Positions 35,659 through 44,216 of a stretch of 64,000 nucleotides of DNA are shown in pieces. Numbering within the stretch: position 1 is the first letter of the stretch; each line of letters begins with the position of its first letter. The stretch comes from Planctomycetota bacterium (lineage in GTDB: Bacteria; Planctomycetota; Planctomycetia; Pirellulales; PALSA-1355): the NCBI GenBank assembly GCA_003389325.1, contig QQVE01000015.1, positions 45,152 to 109,151 of the forward strand, written 5' to 3'. The position numbers were made by a program, and so were the translations under genes. The notes under the pieces are model-generated. The model saw only the letters and a list, made by a program, of their open reading frames with translations, ran no database searches and was not told the DNA's origin.

Positions 35659-37941
35659 ATGCGTCTCACGCTTCGCACGTTGCTGGCCTATCTCGACGGC
35701 AATCTCGAGCCCGCCGACGCCGAGGATATCGGCAAGAAGATCGAGGAGAGCGAGTTCGCCACGAAGCTGGTGCACTTGATCCGCGATTGCACTCGCCGCT
35801 TGCGGCTCGACACGCCGGCACTGGTCGGTCGCGGATTGGCCGCCGACCCGAACAGCGTGGCCGAGTACCTCGAATACCGCCTCGACGACGATCGCGTTCC
35901 CGAATTCGAAAAAATCTGCCTGGAATCCGAGGCTCACCTGGCCGAAGTGGCCTCCTGCCACCAGATTCTCACGCTCGTGCTGGGCGAGCCGGCCGAGATC
36001 GAGCCGAACCTGCGCACCCGGCTCTATGCCCTGGCGGGTCACGTCGATGCTCCGCCGCCGCAAGGCGACTCGGTCAGCGCGGGCGCAGCTACCACGGTTG
36101 CGCCGGGCACGACGGCCGCGCCCCCGACGCCCCCGGTCGTGCGACGCCCCAAGCCCGAGGTGCCCGACTACCTGCGCGAGAAGAGCTGGCGTTGGGGACC
36201 GATCGTGGCGATGGTGCTCATCGGCACGCTGCTGACCTTCGCCGGCCTGCTGGCCTTCGGCCCGCCGCATCTGCGCGATCGCGTGACGGCGCTGTGGTCG
36301 CCGCCGGCCGAGGACGCCGAACAGGCCGAAGCGCCCGCTCCGCCCCCCGACAGCGCGACCGAACCGGTCGAGGAGGATGTGCCCGAGGGGCCGCCCGCGG
36401 CGGAGGAGCCGCCAGCCGAAAAGGCCGAGCCGGCCGAGGCCGCGGTCGTCGACGACGCTCCGCCGGGCGAAGTGGAGATGCCCGCCGCAGCGACTCCCTC
36501 GGTGCCCACGCCGGCCGCGCCACCCACGACCGACGAACCCGGTTCCGAGCCGGCGCCAGCCGACGAACCGGGGCCGAGCGCTCCGGCGGCGGAGATGGCC
36601 ACCGACGCCGAAACCGTCGCCGCGCCGCTTCCTCCCGAGCCCACGCCAATCCCCGCCGACTTGAATCCCGGCGGCGATGTAACCCCGGCCGAGATGCCCG
36701 AGGGGGCAGCGCCCGGCAGCCCGACGCCGGGAGCCCCGGCACCGGAAGGCGCCCCGGCCGAACCGGTCCCCGCCCCCACGCCCCCGCCGAGCACGTTTGG
36801 CCGGCTGTCGACGTCGAAGCTTGAAATCCTGTTGAAGTTCGATCCCGACTCCGGCGACTGGATGCGGATGCCGGCCGCCGCGCCGCTTCAAACCGGCGAC
36901 GTGTTGCTGTCGCCGCCGCTGTATCGCCCCACGCTCAACCTCAGCACCAATCTCAACGTGCAGGCCGACGGCGCGGCACGCTTCGAGCTCGCCGGCTGGT
37001 CGCCCGAGCAGGCGCCCATCCTCGATGTGGCCTATGGACGCTTCTTGATGCTCACCGTCGGCAAGGGAAGCAATCCGCTCAAGCTGCGGGTCGATGGACA
37101 CGAGACGCTGCTGACGTTCGTCGACCCCGAATCGACGTTGGCCCTCGAAGTGGTGCGCGAGCGCGTGCCGGGGCAAGACCCCGTAGCCGAACCCTCCACC
37201 GCGGTCGTGCACGTGTATTCCACGGGCGGACTGATCCGCATCGAGGACGAGGCCGGCGCCATTCAAGAGCTGCCTTACGAAGCGATGGCCTCGATCGTAG
37301 GCGGCGCGGTGCAGGATAGCGTTCAAGCGGCGCTGCCGGAGTGGACGACGACCGAGCAATTGACCGACGCCCAGGGAAAAGCTCGCCGCGAGCTGGGGGG
37401 CTACTTGGAGAAAGACAAGCCGATCGGCCTGCAGCTGCGCGAGCTGGCGAGCGCCCAGCACGTTTTGGCTCGCCACCGCGAGGTGCGCACGCTGGCCGTG
37501 CGCTGCCTGGCGCAGCTCGACGAGTTCGATTCGAGCCTCGCGGCGCTGGACGACCCCGACCTGCGGCACTACTGGGCCGACGTGATGGGTGAGCTGCAAG
37601 CGGCCGTCGTACGATCGCCCGAGAGCGCCACCAAGGTGCAGACGGCGCTGGAGCGTCATCGCGGCGCGGCCGACGGCGCGCTGTTGTACCGCATGTTGTG
37701 GGGCTACACTGGGCCCCAGCTCAAGGCCGGCGCCGATCGCGAGCTGGTCGAAGCGCTGGGGCGCAACGACGCGCTGATCGTGCGCGTGATGGGCCTGTTG
37801 ACGCTCGAAGACATTACCGGCGCCACGTTGAGCTATCATCCCGAAGACACCGAGTTCCAGCGGCGCGTGCCCTACACCAACTGGCAACGGCGCGTCGGTC
37901 GCATCGTGCCCCGAGAGGAAGTGCGGGGGGCAGGCCGATAG
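35659..37941 (+). CDS. planctomycete anti-sigma-like membrane protein with Pro/Ala/Glu linker
   Basis: A 760-aa protein. Residues 1-135 form the planctomycete-type cytoplasmic domain starting MRLTLRTLLAYLDGNLEPAD, with IEESEFATKLVHLIRDC and VAEYLEYRLDDDRVPEFEKI, reminiscent of anti-sigma zinc-finger-less domains. One membrane segment follows (GPIVAMVLIGTLLTFAGLLAF, about 180-200), then a 180-residue Pro/Ala/Glu-rich spacer and an extracytoplasmic beta-rich domain (about 390-545, ARFELAGWSPEQAPILDVAYG) and a helical C-terminus. The topology suggests a signal sensor coupled to a cytoplasmic partner. ATG at 35659 has GGGAG at nine bases; the ORF is open further upstream without coding character. 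Confidence 0.72.
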   Translation: MRLTLRTLLAYLDGNLEPADAEDIGKKIEESEFATKLVHLIRDCTRRLRLDTPALVGRGLAADPNSVAEYLEYRLDDDRVPEFEKICLESEAHLAEVASCHQILTLVLGEPAEIEPNLRTRLYALAGHVDAPPPQGDSVSAGAATTVAPGTTAAPPTPPVVRRPKPEVPDYLREKSWRWGPIVAMVLIGTLLTFAGLLAFGPPHLRDRVTALWSPPAEDAEQAEAPAPPPDSATEPVEEDVPEGPPAAEEPPAEKAEPAEAAVVDDAPPGEVEMPAAATPSVPTPAAPPTTDEPGSEPAPADEPGPSAPAAEMATDAETVAAPLPPEPTPIPADLNPGGDVTPAEMPEGAAPGSPTPGAPAPEGAPAEPVPAPTPPPSTFGRLSTSKLEILLKFDPDSGDWMRMPAAAPLQTGDVLLSPPLYRPTLNLSTNLNVQADGAARFELAGWSPEQAPILDVAYGRFLMLTVGKGSNPLKLRVDGHETLLTFVDPESTLALEVVRERVPGQDPVAEPSTAVVHVYSTGGLIRIEDEAGAIQELPYEAMASIVGGAVQDSVQAALPEWTTTEQLTDAQGKARRELGGYLEKDKPIGLQLRELASAQHVLARHREVRTLAVRCLAQLDEFDSSLAALDDPDLRHYWADVMGELQAAVVRSPESATKVQTALERHRGAADGALLYRMLWGYTGPQLKAGADRELVEALGRNDALIVRVMGLLTLEDITGATLSYHPEDTEFQRRVPYTNWQRRVGRIVPREEVRGAGR

Positions 37942-38131
37942 GCGGCAATGGCCCCTACCGATCGCGAGGACCAACCGACATCTCCTCAGGCCGGCAGGAT
38001 CACTCGGGGTCGCCAGGGGGTTCCTCTCGGCGTTCTGGGGCGGCGGATTGCAGGGGTGCCCCTTCCGCGCCTTGAGCAAAAGGCTAAACTGGGGTAGTTG
38101 GCAGGATCTTTTTCCACCTGCTCACTTGCGT

Positions 38132-38160
38132 TTGTGGCGCCGGTCGCCAGCGAGTAGAAT
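38132..38160 (+). promoter_or_regulatory. hpf promoter
   Basis: TTGTGG (38132-38137), 17-base spacer, TAGAAT (38155-38160), 73 bases before the hpf GTG. The leader contains ACTTCGC/GCGAAGT and AAACC/GGTTT complementary pairs. Confidence 0.5.
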
Positions 38161-38233
38161 ACTTTACTTCGCCTGGGGCCGATTGCCGTAAACCGAAGCG
38201 AAGTTTTGGTTTAGTCCACACGGGAGATAGCGC

Positions 38234-38581
38234 GTGCAAGTCGAGGTATCCACCCGGCACGGTCACTTGAGCGAAGCCAGCAAGCAATCGATTACGGCCA
38301 AGGCCGAGCGGCTGCTGCGGCTGTTCGACCGTCTGACGTCGATTGAAGTCACCGTCGACCTGAAAGACGAGCAAAAGCCGTCGGTCGACCTGCGCGTGTC
38401 GGCCGAGCACAAGCACGACTTCGTGGCCACCGAACAGGCCGCGGGCTTGATGGCGGCCTTCGACGGCGCGCTGCACAAGGTCGAGCACCAGCTCCGGAAA
38501 TACAAAGAGAAGGTACAGGATCATCATCGTTCGCCTCGGCACGAAGCGGCCTCGTTGGAGAGCCCCGAGGAGAGCGAATAG
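38234..38581 (+). CDS. hpf: ribosome hibernation promoting factor, short form
   Basis: A 115-aa HPF/RaiA-family protein that binds the 30S decoding region and stores ribosomes in inactive form. Landmarks are VEVSTRHGHLSEASKQSITAKAE, RLTSIEVTVDLKD, SVDLRVSAEHKHDFVATEQ and LMAAFDGALHKVEHQLRKYKEKVQDH (in outline). It is the short form, without the dimerising C-terminal domain. GTG at 38234 follows GGGAG. Downstream come ptsN, HPr and EI, the same neighbourhood as in the rpoN-hpf-ptsN clusters of Proteobacteria. Confidence 0.92.
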   Translation: MQVEVSTRHGHLSEASKQSITAKAERLLRLFDRLTSIEVTVDLKDEQKPSVDLRVSAEHKHDFVATEQAAGLMAAFDGALHKVEHQLRKYKEKVQDHHRSPRHEAASLESPEESE

Positions 38582-38668
38582 GCAGGACAACGCAAGGCGC
38601 GTCCACACGCACGATTGATCGCCCGAGGCTGACGGCGGCGCGCCCCCTGGTGTGAAAGGACAAGCGGT

Positions 38669-39145
38669 ATGAAGTTCGGAGATTTTGTGAGCCGCGACGC
38701 CATTCGCGCGCAGCTCGGGGCGGATGACAAGGAGAGTGCCATCCGCGAAATGATCGGGGCGCTTTTGGAGGCCGGCAACATCTCGTCCGACGAGGCCGAG
38801 AGCATCGTCAAGGCCATCCTCAAGCGCGAAGAGTTGGGCAGCACGGGCATCGGCCGCGGTGTGGCTGTCCCGCACGCCAAGCACCCCAGCGTGCAACGGC
38901 TGGTCGGCACGGTGGCCGTCAGCGGCGAAGGAATCGATTTCAACAGCCTGGACGGCGAAAAGGTACAGTTGTTCTTTCTTCTCATTTCGCCCCCCGATCG
39001 CCCCGGCGATCACTTGCGGGCCCTTGAGAACATTTCGAGCCAACTGCGCGACGAGACGTTCTGCCGGTTTCTGAAACAGGCCAAGAGCGCCGACGACATC
39101 CGCCAGTTGCTCGAAGAAGCCGACAACAACGGCTTCGCCTCGTGA
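38669..39145 (+). CDS. ptsN: PTS EIIA, fructose/nitrogen-regulatory (PtsN) type
   Basis: A 158-aa EIIA domain protein. The phosphorylated His is in STGIGRGVAVPHAKHPSVQRL (about 57-77), matching the PTS EIIA type-2 signature, with KVQLFFLLISPPDRPGDHL and the C-terminal helix FRANISSQLRDETF-like region ENISSQLRDETFCRFL. It probably takes phosphate from HPr encoded next door and regulates other proteins, since no EIIB or EIIC is present. ATG at 38669 follows AAAGGA. Gene name is by family; the exact regulatory target is unknown. Confidence 0.9.
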   Translation: MKFGDFVSRDAIRAQLGADDKESAIREMIGALLEAGNISSDEAESIVKAILKREELGSTGIGRGVAVPHAKHPSVQRLVGTVAVSGEGIDFNSLDGEKVQLFFLLISPPDRPGDHLRALENISSQLRDETFCRFLKQAKSADDIRQLLEEADNNGFAS

Positions 39146-39241
39146 CAAGCCCCGCGCCGCAAGCCGCCTTAGGGTGCCGTTTCCGCTTCGAGCGGAACGC
39201 CCCGGTGGAAAGCGCAGCGCGAACGCGTGAGTGTGTTGGAC

Positions 39242-39532
39242 ATGGCCGAAACCGCGACAAGAACCGTCACCGTCAACAACCCCGCGGGGCTGCACGCGCG
39301 CCCGGCCGAGTTGTTCGTCAAAACGGCCGGCCAGTTCGAAGCCAAGATCGAAGTCATTAAGAACGGCCAGCGGGTGGACGGGAAAAGCATCCTGAACATC
39401 CTCACGCTGGCCGCCGTGCAGGGTACTGAACTGAGCCTCGAGGCCACCGGCCCCGACGCACACCAGGCCCTGGATGCGTTGTCGGAGTTGTTTGCCCGCG
39501 ACTTCGACGAAAATGGAACCGTGAAATCATAG
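39242..39532 (+). CDS. phosphocarrier protein HPr
   Basis: A 96-aa HPr. The EI-phosphorylated His is in NNPAGLHARPAELFVKTAG (about 12-30) and the regulatory Ser in VDGKSILNILTLAA (about 45-58), the position phosphorylated by HPr kinase in organisms that have it. EGTELSLEATGPDAHQALDAL and a short acidic end complete the fold. I prefer ATG at 39242 over a GTG at 39227; neither has a strong ribosome site. It lies between EIIA and EI and forms the phosphorelay with them. Confidence 0.93.
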   Translation: MAETATRTVTVNNPAGLHARPAELFVKTAGQFEAKIEVIKNGQRVDGKSILNILTLAAVQGTELSLEATGPDAHQALDALSELFARDFDENGTVKS

Positions 39533-39731
39533 CAATCGTTCTGCCCGCCCCCGGCTCCCCTTTGCAAGACGAGCCCGAGGGTGACAGGCGATTGCGGTGA
39601 GTCGCCCAAAGCGCGGCGCGCCGGGATCTCGGCAACGAGGTCCGACAAGCTGGTCGAGTGACGAACGGCCGCGACAAGCTCGCAAGCTCCGTTCGAACGC
39701 CTCCCGCTAGCGCGTCGCGGCAGAGCGTCAC

Positions 39732-41468
39732 ATGCAGAAATTACAAGGAATTGCCGTCTCGCCCGGCGTGGCCATGGGCGAGGCGCTGGTGATGGATAAC
39801 GAGGGATTTCGCATCCCTCGGCGATTCGTTGCGCGCGACGCGGTCGAGCACGAGCTGGAACGCCTCGACGAGGCGATCCACGCCGCCGGCGCCGAAATCG
39901 AGCGCAATCGGGCCGCCGTCTTCCGCGAGCTGGGCGACCAGTACGCCGCCGTCTTTTCGGCCCACCTGCAGATGCTCCGCGATCCGGCCCTGCGCAACGA
40001 GCTGGACGCCATGATCCGCGAGCGGCACTACTCGCCCGAGTACGCCGTGAGCCGCGCTTTGCGCCGCTACGCCAAGGTGTTTCAAACCATCGAAAGCAGT
40101 TACCTGGCCGAGCGGGCCAACGATGTGATCGACATCGAGAAGCGCCTGCTGCGCAACCTGCTGGGCCGCCGCCGCGAGGAACTGGCCCACCTGATCTCGC
40201 CGGTCACGGTGCTCGCGCACAATCTCACGCCCAGCGAAACGGCCAACCTCGACCGCGAGTTCGTCCGCGGCTTCGCCACCGAAATCGGCGGACCGGGCAG
40301 CCACACCGCGCTCGTCGCCGAGGGACTCGAAATTCCCGCCGTGGTGGGCGTGGGTCCCTTTCTGACCGACGTCTCCGGCGGCGACCTGGTGATCATCGAC
40401 GGCGATCACGGCCTGGTGATCCTGCAGCCCGACGAAGAGACGATCGCCCACTACCGCTACGAGGCCGAGCAACACAAGAACCGCGCCGCGCAACTGGCCA
40501 CGTTGCGCGAGCTGCCCGCCGAAACGGCCGACAAGGTCCACATCGAGTTGTTGGGCAACATCGAGTTCCCCCACGAAGTCGAACACTGCCTCGAGCGCGG
40601 GGCCGAAGGCATCGGGCTGTATCGCACCGAGTTCCTCTATCTCGGCGCCGAGGCCGAACCCGACGAAGAGGTGCACTACCAGGCCTATGCCAAGGTCATG
40701 GAACAGATGCAGGGCAAGCCGGTCGTCATCCGCAGTTGCGACCTGGGCGCCGAAAAGCTCACCTTCGATTCCGAGGCCGCCCGCAACCCCACGCTCGGCC
40801 TGCGCAGCATACGGCTTTCGCTCAAGAACCTGCCCACGTTCCGCACGCAGTTGCGGGCCGTGCTGCGGGCCAGCGTGCTGGGCGACTTGCGGCTGATGTT
40901 TCCACTGATCACCACGCAGCTCGAGCTGCGGCAGGCCAAGATGGTGCTGGCCGACGTGATGGAAGATCTCGACGAAGCCGGCGTGCCGTTCAACGACAAT
41001 CTGCCGGTGGGCATGATGGCCGAAACGCCCGCCGCGGTGCTGCTCTCGGATCGCTTCCTGGAGGAAGTCGACTTTATGTCGATCGGCACCAACGACCTGA
41101 CCCAATACACGCTGGCGGCCGACCGCAGCAACAAGGAAGTGGCCGGGCTCTACAGCTCGTCCGATCCGGCCGTGCTGCGGCTGATCAGGATGGCCGTCGA
41201 AACGGCAGGCCGCCTCGGCAAGCCGATCAACGTCTGCGGCCAGATGAGCGGCAACACCCTGTACACGATCCTGCTTCTGGGGCTGGGTCTGCGGCGCTTG
41301 AGCGTCACGCCCGGCAGCATCCCCGAAGTGAAAAAGATTTGCCGCACGGTGACGATTCCGCAATGCGAGAGCGTCGCCGAGCACGTGATGTCGCTGGAAA
41401 ACTCGCGCGACATCAAGAGCTACCTCCGCGAGGAGCTCAAGAAAATACTCCCCGAGCTCGTGCCTTGA
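39732..41468 (+). CDS. ptsI: PTS enzyme I (phosphoenolpyruvate-protein phosphotransferase)
   Basis: A 578-aa EI, which takes phosphate from PEP and passes it to HPr. The N-terminal part (about 1-140) is the HPr-binding helical domain; the active His is in IGGPGSHTALVAEGLEIPAVVG (about 186-207, in outline). The PEP-binding C-terminal barrel has EGIGLYRTEFLYL, VVIRSCDLGAEKL, LGLRSIRLSLKNL, DFMSIGTNDLTQYTLAADR and NVCGQMSG with the catalytic Cys. There is no GAF domain, so it is EI rather than EI(Ntr). ATG at 39732. Followed by the RNase E/G gene after 125 bases. Confidence 0.95.
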   Translation: MQKLQGIAVSPGVAMGEALVMDNEGFRIPRRFVARDAVEHELERLDEAIHAAGAEIERNRAAVFRELGDQYAAVFSAHLQMLRDPALRNELDAMIRERHYSPEYAVSRALRRYAKVFQTIESSYLAERANDVIDIEKRLLRNLLGRRREELAHLISPVTVLAHNLTPSETANLDREFVRGFATEIGGPGSHTALVAEGLEIPAVVGVGPFLTDVSGGDLVIIDGDHGLVILQPDEETIAHYRYEAEQHKNRAAQLATLRELPAETADKVHIELLGNIEFPHEVEHCLERGAEGIGLYRTEFLYLGAEAEPDEEVHYQAYAKVMEQMQGKPVVIRSCDLGAEKLTFDSEAARNPTLGLRSIRLSLKNLPTFRTQLRAVLRASVLGDLRLMFPLITTQLELRQAKMVLADVMEDLDEAGVPFNDNLPVGMMAETPAAVLLSDRFLEEVDFMSIGTNDLTQYTLAADRSNKEVAGLYSSSDPAVLRLIRMAVETAGRLGKPINVCGQMSGNTLYTILLLGLGLRRLSVTPGSIPEVKKICRTVTIPQCESVAEHVMSLENSRDIKSYLREELKKILPELVP

Positions 41469-41593
41469 CAATCGAGGCACCGGCTCGACGCACCCGAACA
41501 AACGAGAACGCCATGCAACGCGAACACTCAAGTACAAAGGAAAAGCCGGCCCGCGACGCGTCGCGCCGCAAGGACACAGGAACCACGCGCAGA

Positions 41594-43231
41594 ATGAAAC
41601 AGGAAATGTTGATCAACGTCGCGCAGCCGGAGGAATGCCGCATCGCGATCGTTGAAGACGGCTCGCTGGAAGAGCTCTACATCGAGCGCACCAGCCAGGA
41701 CAACTACGTCGGCAACATCTACAAGGGCAAGGTCGTTAACCTCGAACCGAGCATCCAGGCCGCCTTCGTCGACTTCGGCGTGGGGCGCAACGGCTTTTTG
41801 CACATCAGCGACGTCGAGCCGCAATACTACCGCCAGGGCGGCTACGATCCGCACACCCCGCTCGATTCCGGCTCGCGCTACGCCCGCGCCGACGTCGACG
41901 TGGGCGACGACGATTCGCCCTCCGGCTCCTCGGAGCAGCGCGAACGGCCCCGGCATCGCGCGCCGCGCCCCGGCGCCCGGCCGCGGATCAAGCCGCCCAT
42001 TCAAGACATCCTCCGCCGCGGCGACGAGGTGCTGGTGCAGGTCATCAAGGAAGGCATGGGCACCAAGGGCCCGACGCTCTCGACCTACATCAGCATTCCC
42101 GGCCGCTACCTGGTGCTGATGCCGGCGCTGGGCCGCGTGGGCGTCTCGCGCAAGATCGAAGACGAAGACCTCCGCCGCAAGCTCCGCGACGTGATGCTCG
42201 AGCTCAACCCGCCCAAGGGCCTGGGCTTCATCGTTCGCACCGCCGGCATCGACCGCACCAAGCGCGAGCTGTCGCGCGACATGGCCTACCTGCTGCGGCT
42301 GTGGAAGGTGATCGTCCGCCGCATCAAGAAGCATCCGGCGCCGATCGACATCTACGAAGAAAGCGACATGATCATCCGCACGATCCGCGACACCTTCACC
42401 GGCGACGTCGATACGATCTACATCGACGAACCGGGGGCCTACGAACGGGCCAAGGAGTTCCTGCAGATCGTCATGCCCCGCTACGTCAATCGCCTGCAGC
42501 TCTACGAGGGCAAGGAGCCGCTGTTCCACAAGTACCATCTCGACCGCGAGATCGCGCTGATCCACCAGCGCAAGGTGCCGCTCAAGCAGGGCGGCTCGAT
42601 CGTCATCGACCAGACCGAGGCGCTGGTGGCCATCGACGTCAACAGCGGCAGCTTCCGCGCCGACGACTCGGCCGAAGAGACCGCCTACCAGATGAACCTG
42701 CTGGCGGCCCGCGAAATCGCCCGGCAACTTCGGCTGCGCGACCTGGGCGGCGTGGTGGTCAACGACTTCATCGACATGCGCAAGGAGAAGCACCGCCGCA
42801 ACGTCGAACGGGCCTTGCGCGACGCGGTGAAGCGCGATCGGGCTCGCACCAAGATCCTGCGCACCAGCCCCCTCGGTCTGATCGAAATGACCCGCCAGCG
42901 GATTCGCCCCAGCCTCAAGCGCAGCGTCTACAAGGACTGCCCCGGCTGCAGCGGCTCGGGCGTGGTGAAAACGGCCGAGAGCATGGCCATCGAAGTGGTG
43001 CGGCTGTTGATCCTGGGCTCGCAGCACGAAGACGTGGTGAAGGTGACCATCTCCGTGGCCGACGACGTGGCGACGTACTTGAATAACAAGAAACGCCGCG
43101 AGATCTCCCGCCTGGAAGACGAGAACGGCCTGCAAGTGCAGGTGTTCGGCGTTGAATCCGCCGCGCCTGAGCACCTGGAGATCGAGTGCCACGACTCCCA
43201 AGGCCGCGAGGTCAAGATCCCCATGGCGTAG
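41594..43231 (+). CDS. ribonuclease E/G family endoribonuclease
   Basis: A 545-aa RNase of the E/G family, which cuts single-stranded A/U-rich RNA in rRNA maturation and mRNA decay. The S1 domain is at about 36-150 (YVGNIYKGKVVNLEPSIQAA, FVDFGVGRNGFLHISDV), interrupted by a low-complexity Arg/Pro insertion (about 108-138). Catalytic carboxylates are in ALVAIDVNSGSF and GGVVVNDFIDM, and the zinc-link Cys pair in KDCPGCSGSG. The long disordered scaffold of E. coli RNase E is missing, so it is RNase G-like in size. I chose ATG 41594 (MKQEMLINVAQP); an ATG at 41513 adds 27 residues with atypical codons. Confidence 0.92.
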   Translation: MKQEMLINVAQPEECRIAIVEDGSLEELYIERTSQDNYVGNIYKGKVVNLEPSIQAAFVDFGVGRNGFLHISDVEPQYYRQGGYDPHTPLDSGSRYARADVDVGDDDSPSGSSEQRERPRHRAPRPGARPRIKPPIQDILRRGDEVLVQVIKEGMGTKGPTLSTYISIPGRYLVLMPALGRVGVSRKIEDEDLRRKLRDVMLELNPPKGLGFIVRTAGIDRTKRELSRDMAYLLRLWKVIVRRIKKHPAPIDIYEESDMIIRTIRDTFTGDVDTIYIDEPGAYERAKEFLQIVMPRYVNRLQLYEGKEPLFHKYHLDREIALIHQRKVPLKQGGSIVIDQTEALVAIDVNSGSFRADDSAEETAYQMNLLAAREIARQLRLRDLGGVVVNDFIDMRKEKHRRNVERALRDAVKRDRARTKILRTSPLGLIEMTRQRIRPSLKRSVYKDCPGCSGSGVVKTAESMAIEVVRLLILGSQHEDVVKVTISVADDVATYLNNKKRREISRLEDENGLQVQVFGVESAAPEHLEIECHDSQGREVKIPMA

Positions 43232-43237
43232 GAAACC

Positions 43238-43687
43238 ATGGCCCAGCAGAATCCCGATGCGGCTCCGCACGGCGAGTCGGGGACCCCGGCGGCAGCACCG
43301 CGCCGACGCGGGCTCGCGGCGCTGGTATGGTTTTGCCTGGCCTTCTACGCACTGGCGATTCTGTCGGGAGTGCACACAGTCGCGGCCTGGGAGCCGAACG
43401 ACGCCGGCGACCACGTCTATTCGTTCGCGTTGGTCATTTGCCTGGGCTATTGGGCCACCGGCGATGCCCGTCGCCGCGGAGAGCCCATCTGCCGATCGCT
43501 AAGGATCTGGTTCTACGTATTCGCCACGATCGTGGTGCCCGGCTACGTGATCGGCACGCGGGGCTGGAAGGGCCTCGGCTGGGTCCTGCTGCATGCGTTA
43601 TGTTGGTACGCGCTGTACGCGATCGTGTTTCAAGTCACAGGCACCCTGGCCTTTGGGGCCTCCTGGTGGGGTATCGCCGACGCCTAA
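43238..43687 (+). CDS. integral membrane protein, unknown family (149 aa)
   Basis: A polar Pro/Ala/Arg-rich start (residues 1-25) precedes four hydrophobic segments: ALVWFCLAFYALAILSGV (about 28-45), YSFALVICLGYWAT (about 62-75), WFYVFATIVVPGYVIG (about 91-106) and VLLHALCWYALYAIVFQV (about 115-132). I recognise no family. It begins six bases after the RNase E/G stop with AGGAAA as ribosome site and is probably cotranscribed. It overlaps the end of the convergent small gene by four bases. Confidence 0.68.
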   Translation: MAQQNPDAAPHGESGTPAAAPRRRGLAALVWFCLAFYALAILSGVHTVAAWEPNDAGDHVYSFALVICLGYWATGDARRRGEPICRSLRIWFYVFATIVVPGYVIGTRGWKGLGWVLLHALCWYALYAIVFQVTGTLAFGASWWGIADA

Positions 43688-43941
43688 CGCCGGGCCAGGG
43701 AATCCCTTAGGTGGTGTCCTAAACGCCGTCGCGCTTCAATCGCCAGCAGCCCGATTGATCCAAGGGTGAGGGCCGGGCCGAGCGCTCGCGCCAAATCCAC
43801 CCACACTTCGCCCGGCCGCGCACCGGGCGCGCCCTTTCCCCCGCCCCATCCGCCGAAGTGCCAGTGACAGGCGACCGCCAATGCCACTCCCGCCAAGGCG
43901 ACAAGCATAAGAAGCAGAATTGATCGGCGGCCTTCGCTCAT
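43684..43941 (-). CDS. small membrane protein (85 aa)
   Basis: An 85-aa protein with two hydrophobic segments, SILLLMLVALAGVALAVACHW (about 7-27) and LGPALTLGSIGLLAIEARRR (about 53-70), linked by a Gly-rich stretch. Family unknown. ATG at 43941 has no Shine-Dalgarno; TATAAT ends six bases upstream, so it may be translated from a leaderless mRNA. A minus-strand terminator at 43966-43989 lies just upstream, separating it from whatever is transcribed from further right. Confidence 0.55.
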   Translation of the reverse strand: MSEGRRSILLLMLVALAGVALAVACHWHFGGWGGGKGAPGARPGEVWVDLARALGPALTLGSIGLLAIEARRRLGHHLRDSLARR

Positions 43942-43947
43942 GCCGCC

Positions 43948-43953
43948 ATTATA
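43948..43953 (-). promoter_or_regulatory. -10 element abutting a start codon
   Basis: TATAAT (context GCTATAATGG) on the minus strand with six bases between it and the ATG at 43941. No consensus -35. Confidence 0.5.
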
Positions 43954-43965
43954 GCAGACGCATGG

Positions 43966-43989
43966 AAAAAGCCCCGCGGAGGGAGGGGC
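43966..43989 (-). terminator. minus-strand Rho-independent terminator
   Basis: On the minus strand GCCCC (43989-43985) pairs with GGGGC (43975-43971), followed by five T. It follows a hairpin-rich stretch (44000-44060) and an open reading tail ending at 44021. Confidence 0.6.
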
Positions 43990-43999
43990 GACTCTCTTT

Positions 44000-44060
44000 G
44001 GGGGCCGCGCCATCAATAGGCTAGCTGGCGGCCCCGGTCTTCTTCTTTGGTGGCCGCCAG
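44000..44060 (-). other. hairpin-rich segment with two mutually exclusive stems
   Basis: CTGGCGGCC (44025-44033) is a perfect complement of GGCCGCCAG (44052-44060). The overlapping TGGCGGCCCC (44026-44035) can instead pair with GGGGCCGCGCCA (44001-44012). The alternative pairing sits just before the terminator at 43966-43989. Confidence 0.45.
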
Positions 44061-44125
44061 GGGCGTCCTGGTTGATAGTCTGGGCGCTCTTTGAGCCCTC
44101 GACGAACGGCCGTGTGGCCGCTAAA
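44021..44125 (-). pseudogene. possible C-terminal remnant of a small basic protein
   Basis: The minus-strand frame reads RRGLKERPDYQPGRPWRPP and then KKKTGAAS followed by TAG. It looks like a real basic protein end, but upstream it runs into TTTAGC-type repeat sequence and an in-frame TAG (44126-44128) with no ATG, GTG or TTG between. A hairpin and a terminator follow. It may be a gene whose 5' part was removed by a repeat, or a chance frame. Confidence 0.25.
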
Positions 44126-44140
44126 CTAAGGGGCTCGCTC

Positions 44141-44166
44141 ACTAGTCCGAAGCGCCGGCGAGGGTC
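44141..44166. repeat. degraded copy of repeat family B
   Basis: ACTAGTCCGAAGCGCCGGCG followed by AGGGTC matches the 28-base family B unit with a few changes, 50 bases before rplU. Confidence 0.55.
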
Positions 44167-44216
44167 GCCGGCTGCGGACGTGCGGCGAGACCAACCACCA
44201 ACCCCACACTCGTGCC

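Noticed and set aside
41528..43414. 628-aa minus-strand open frame
   Set aside because: Antisense shadow of RNase E/G and of the following membrane-protein gene.
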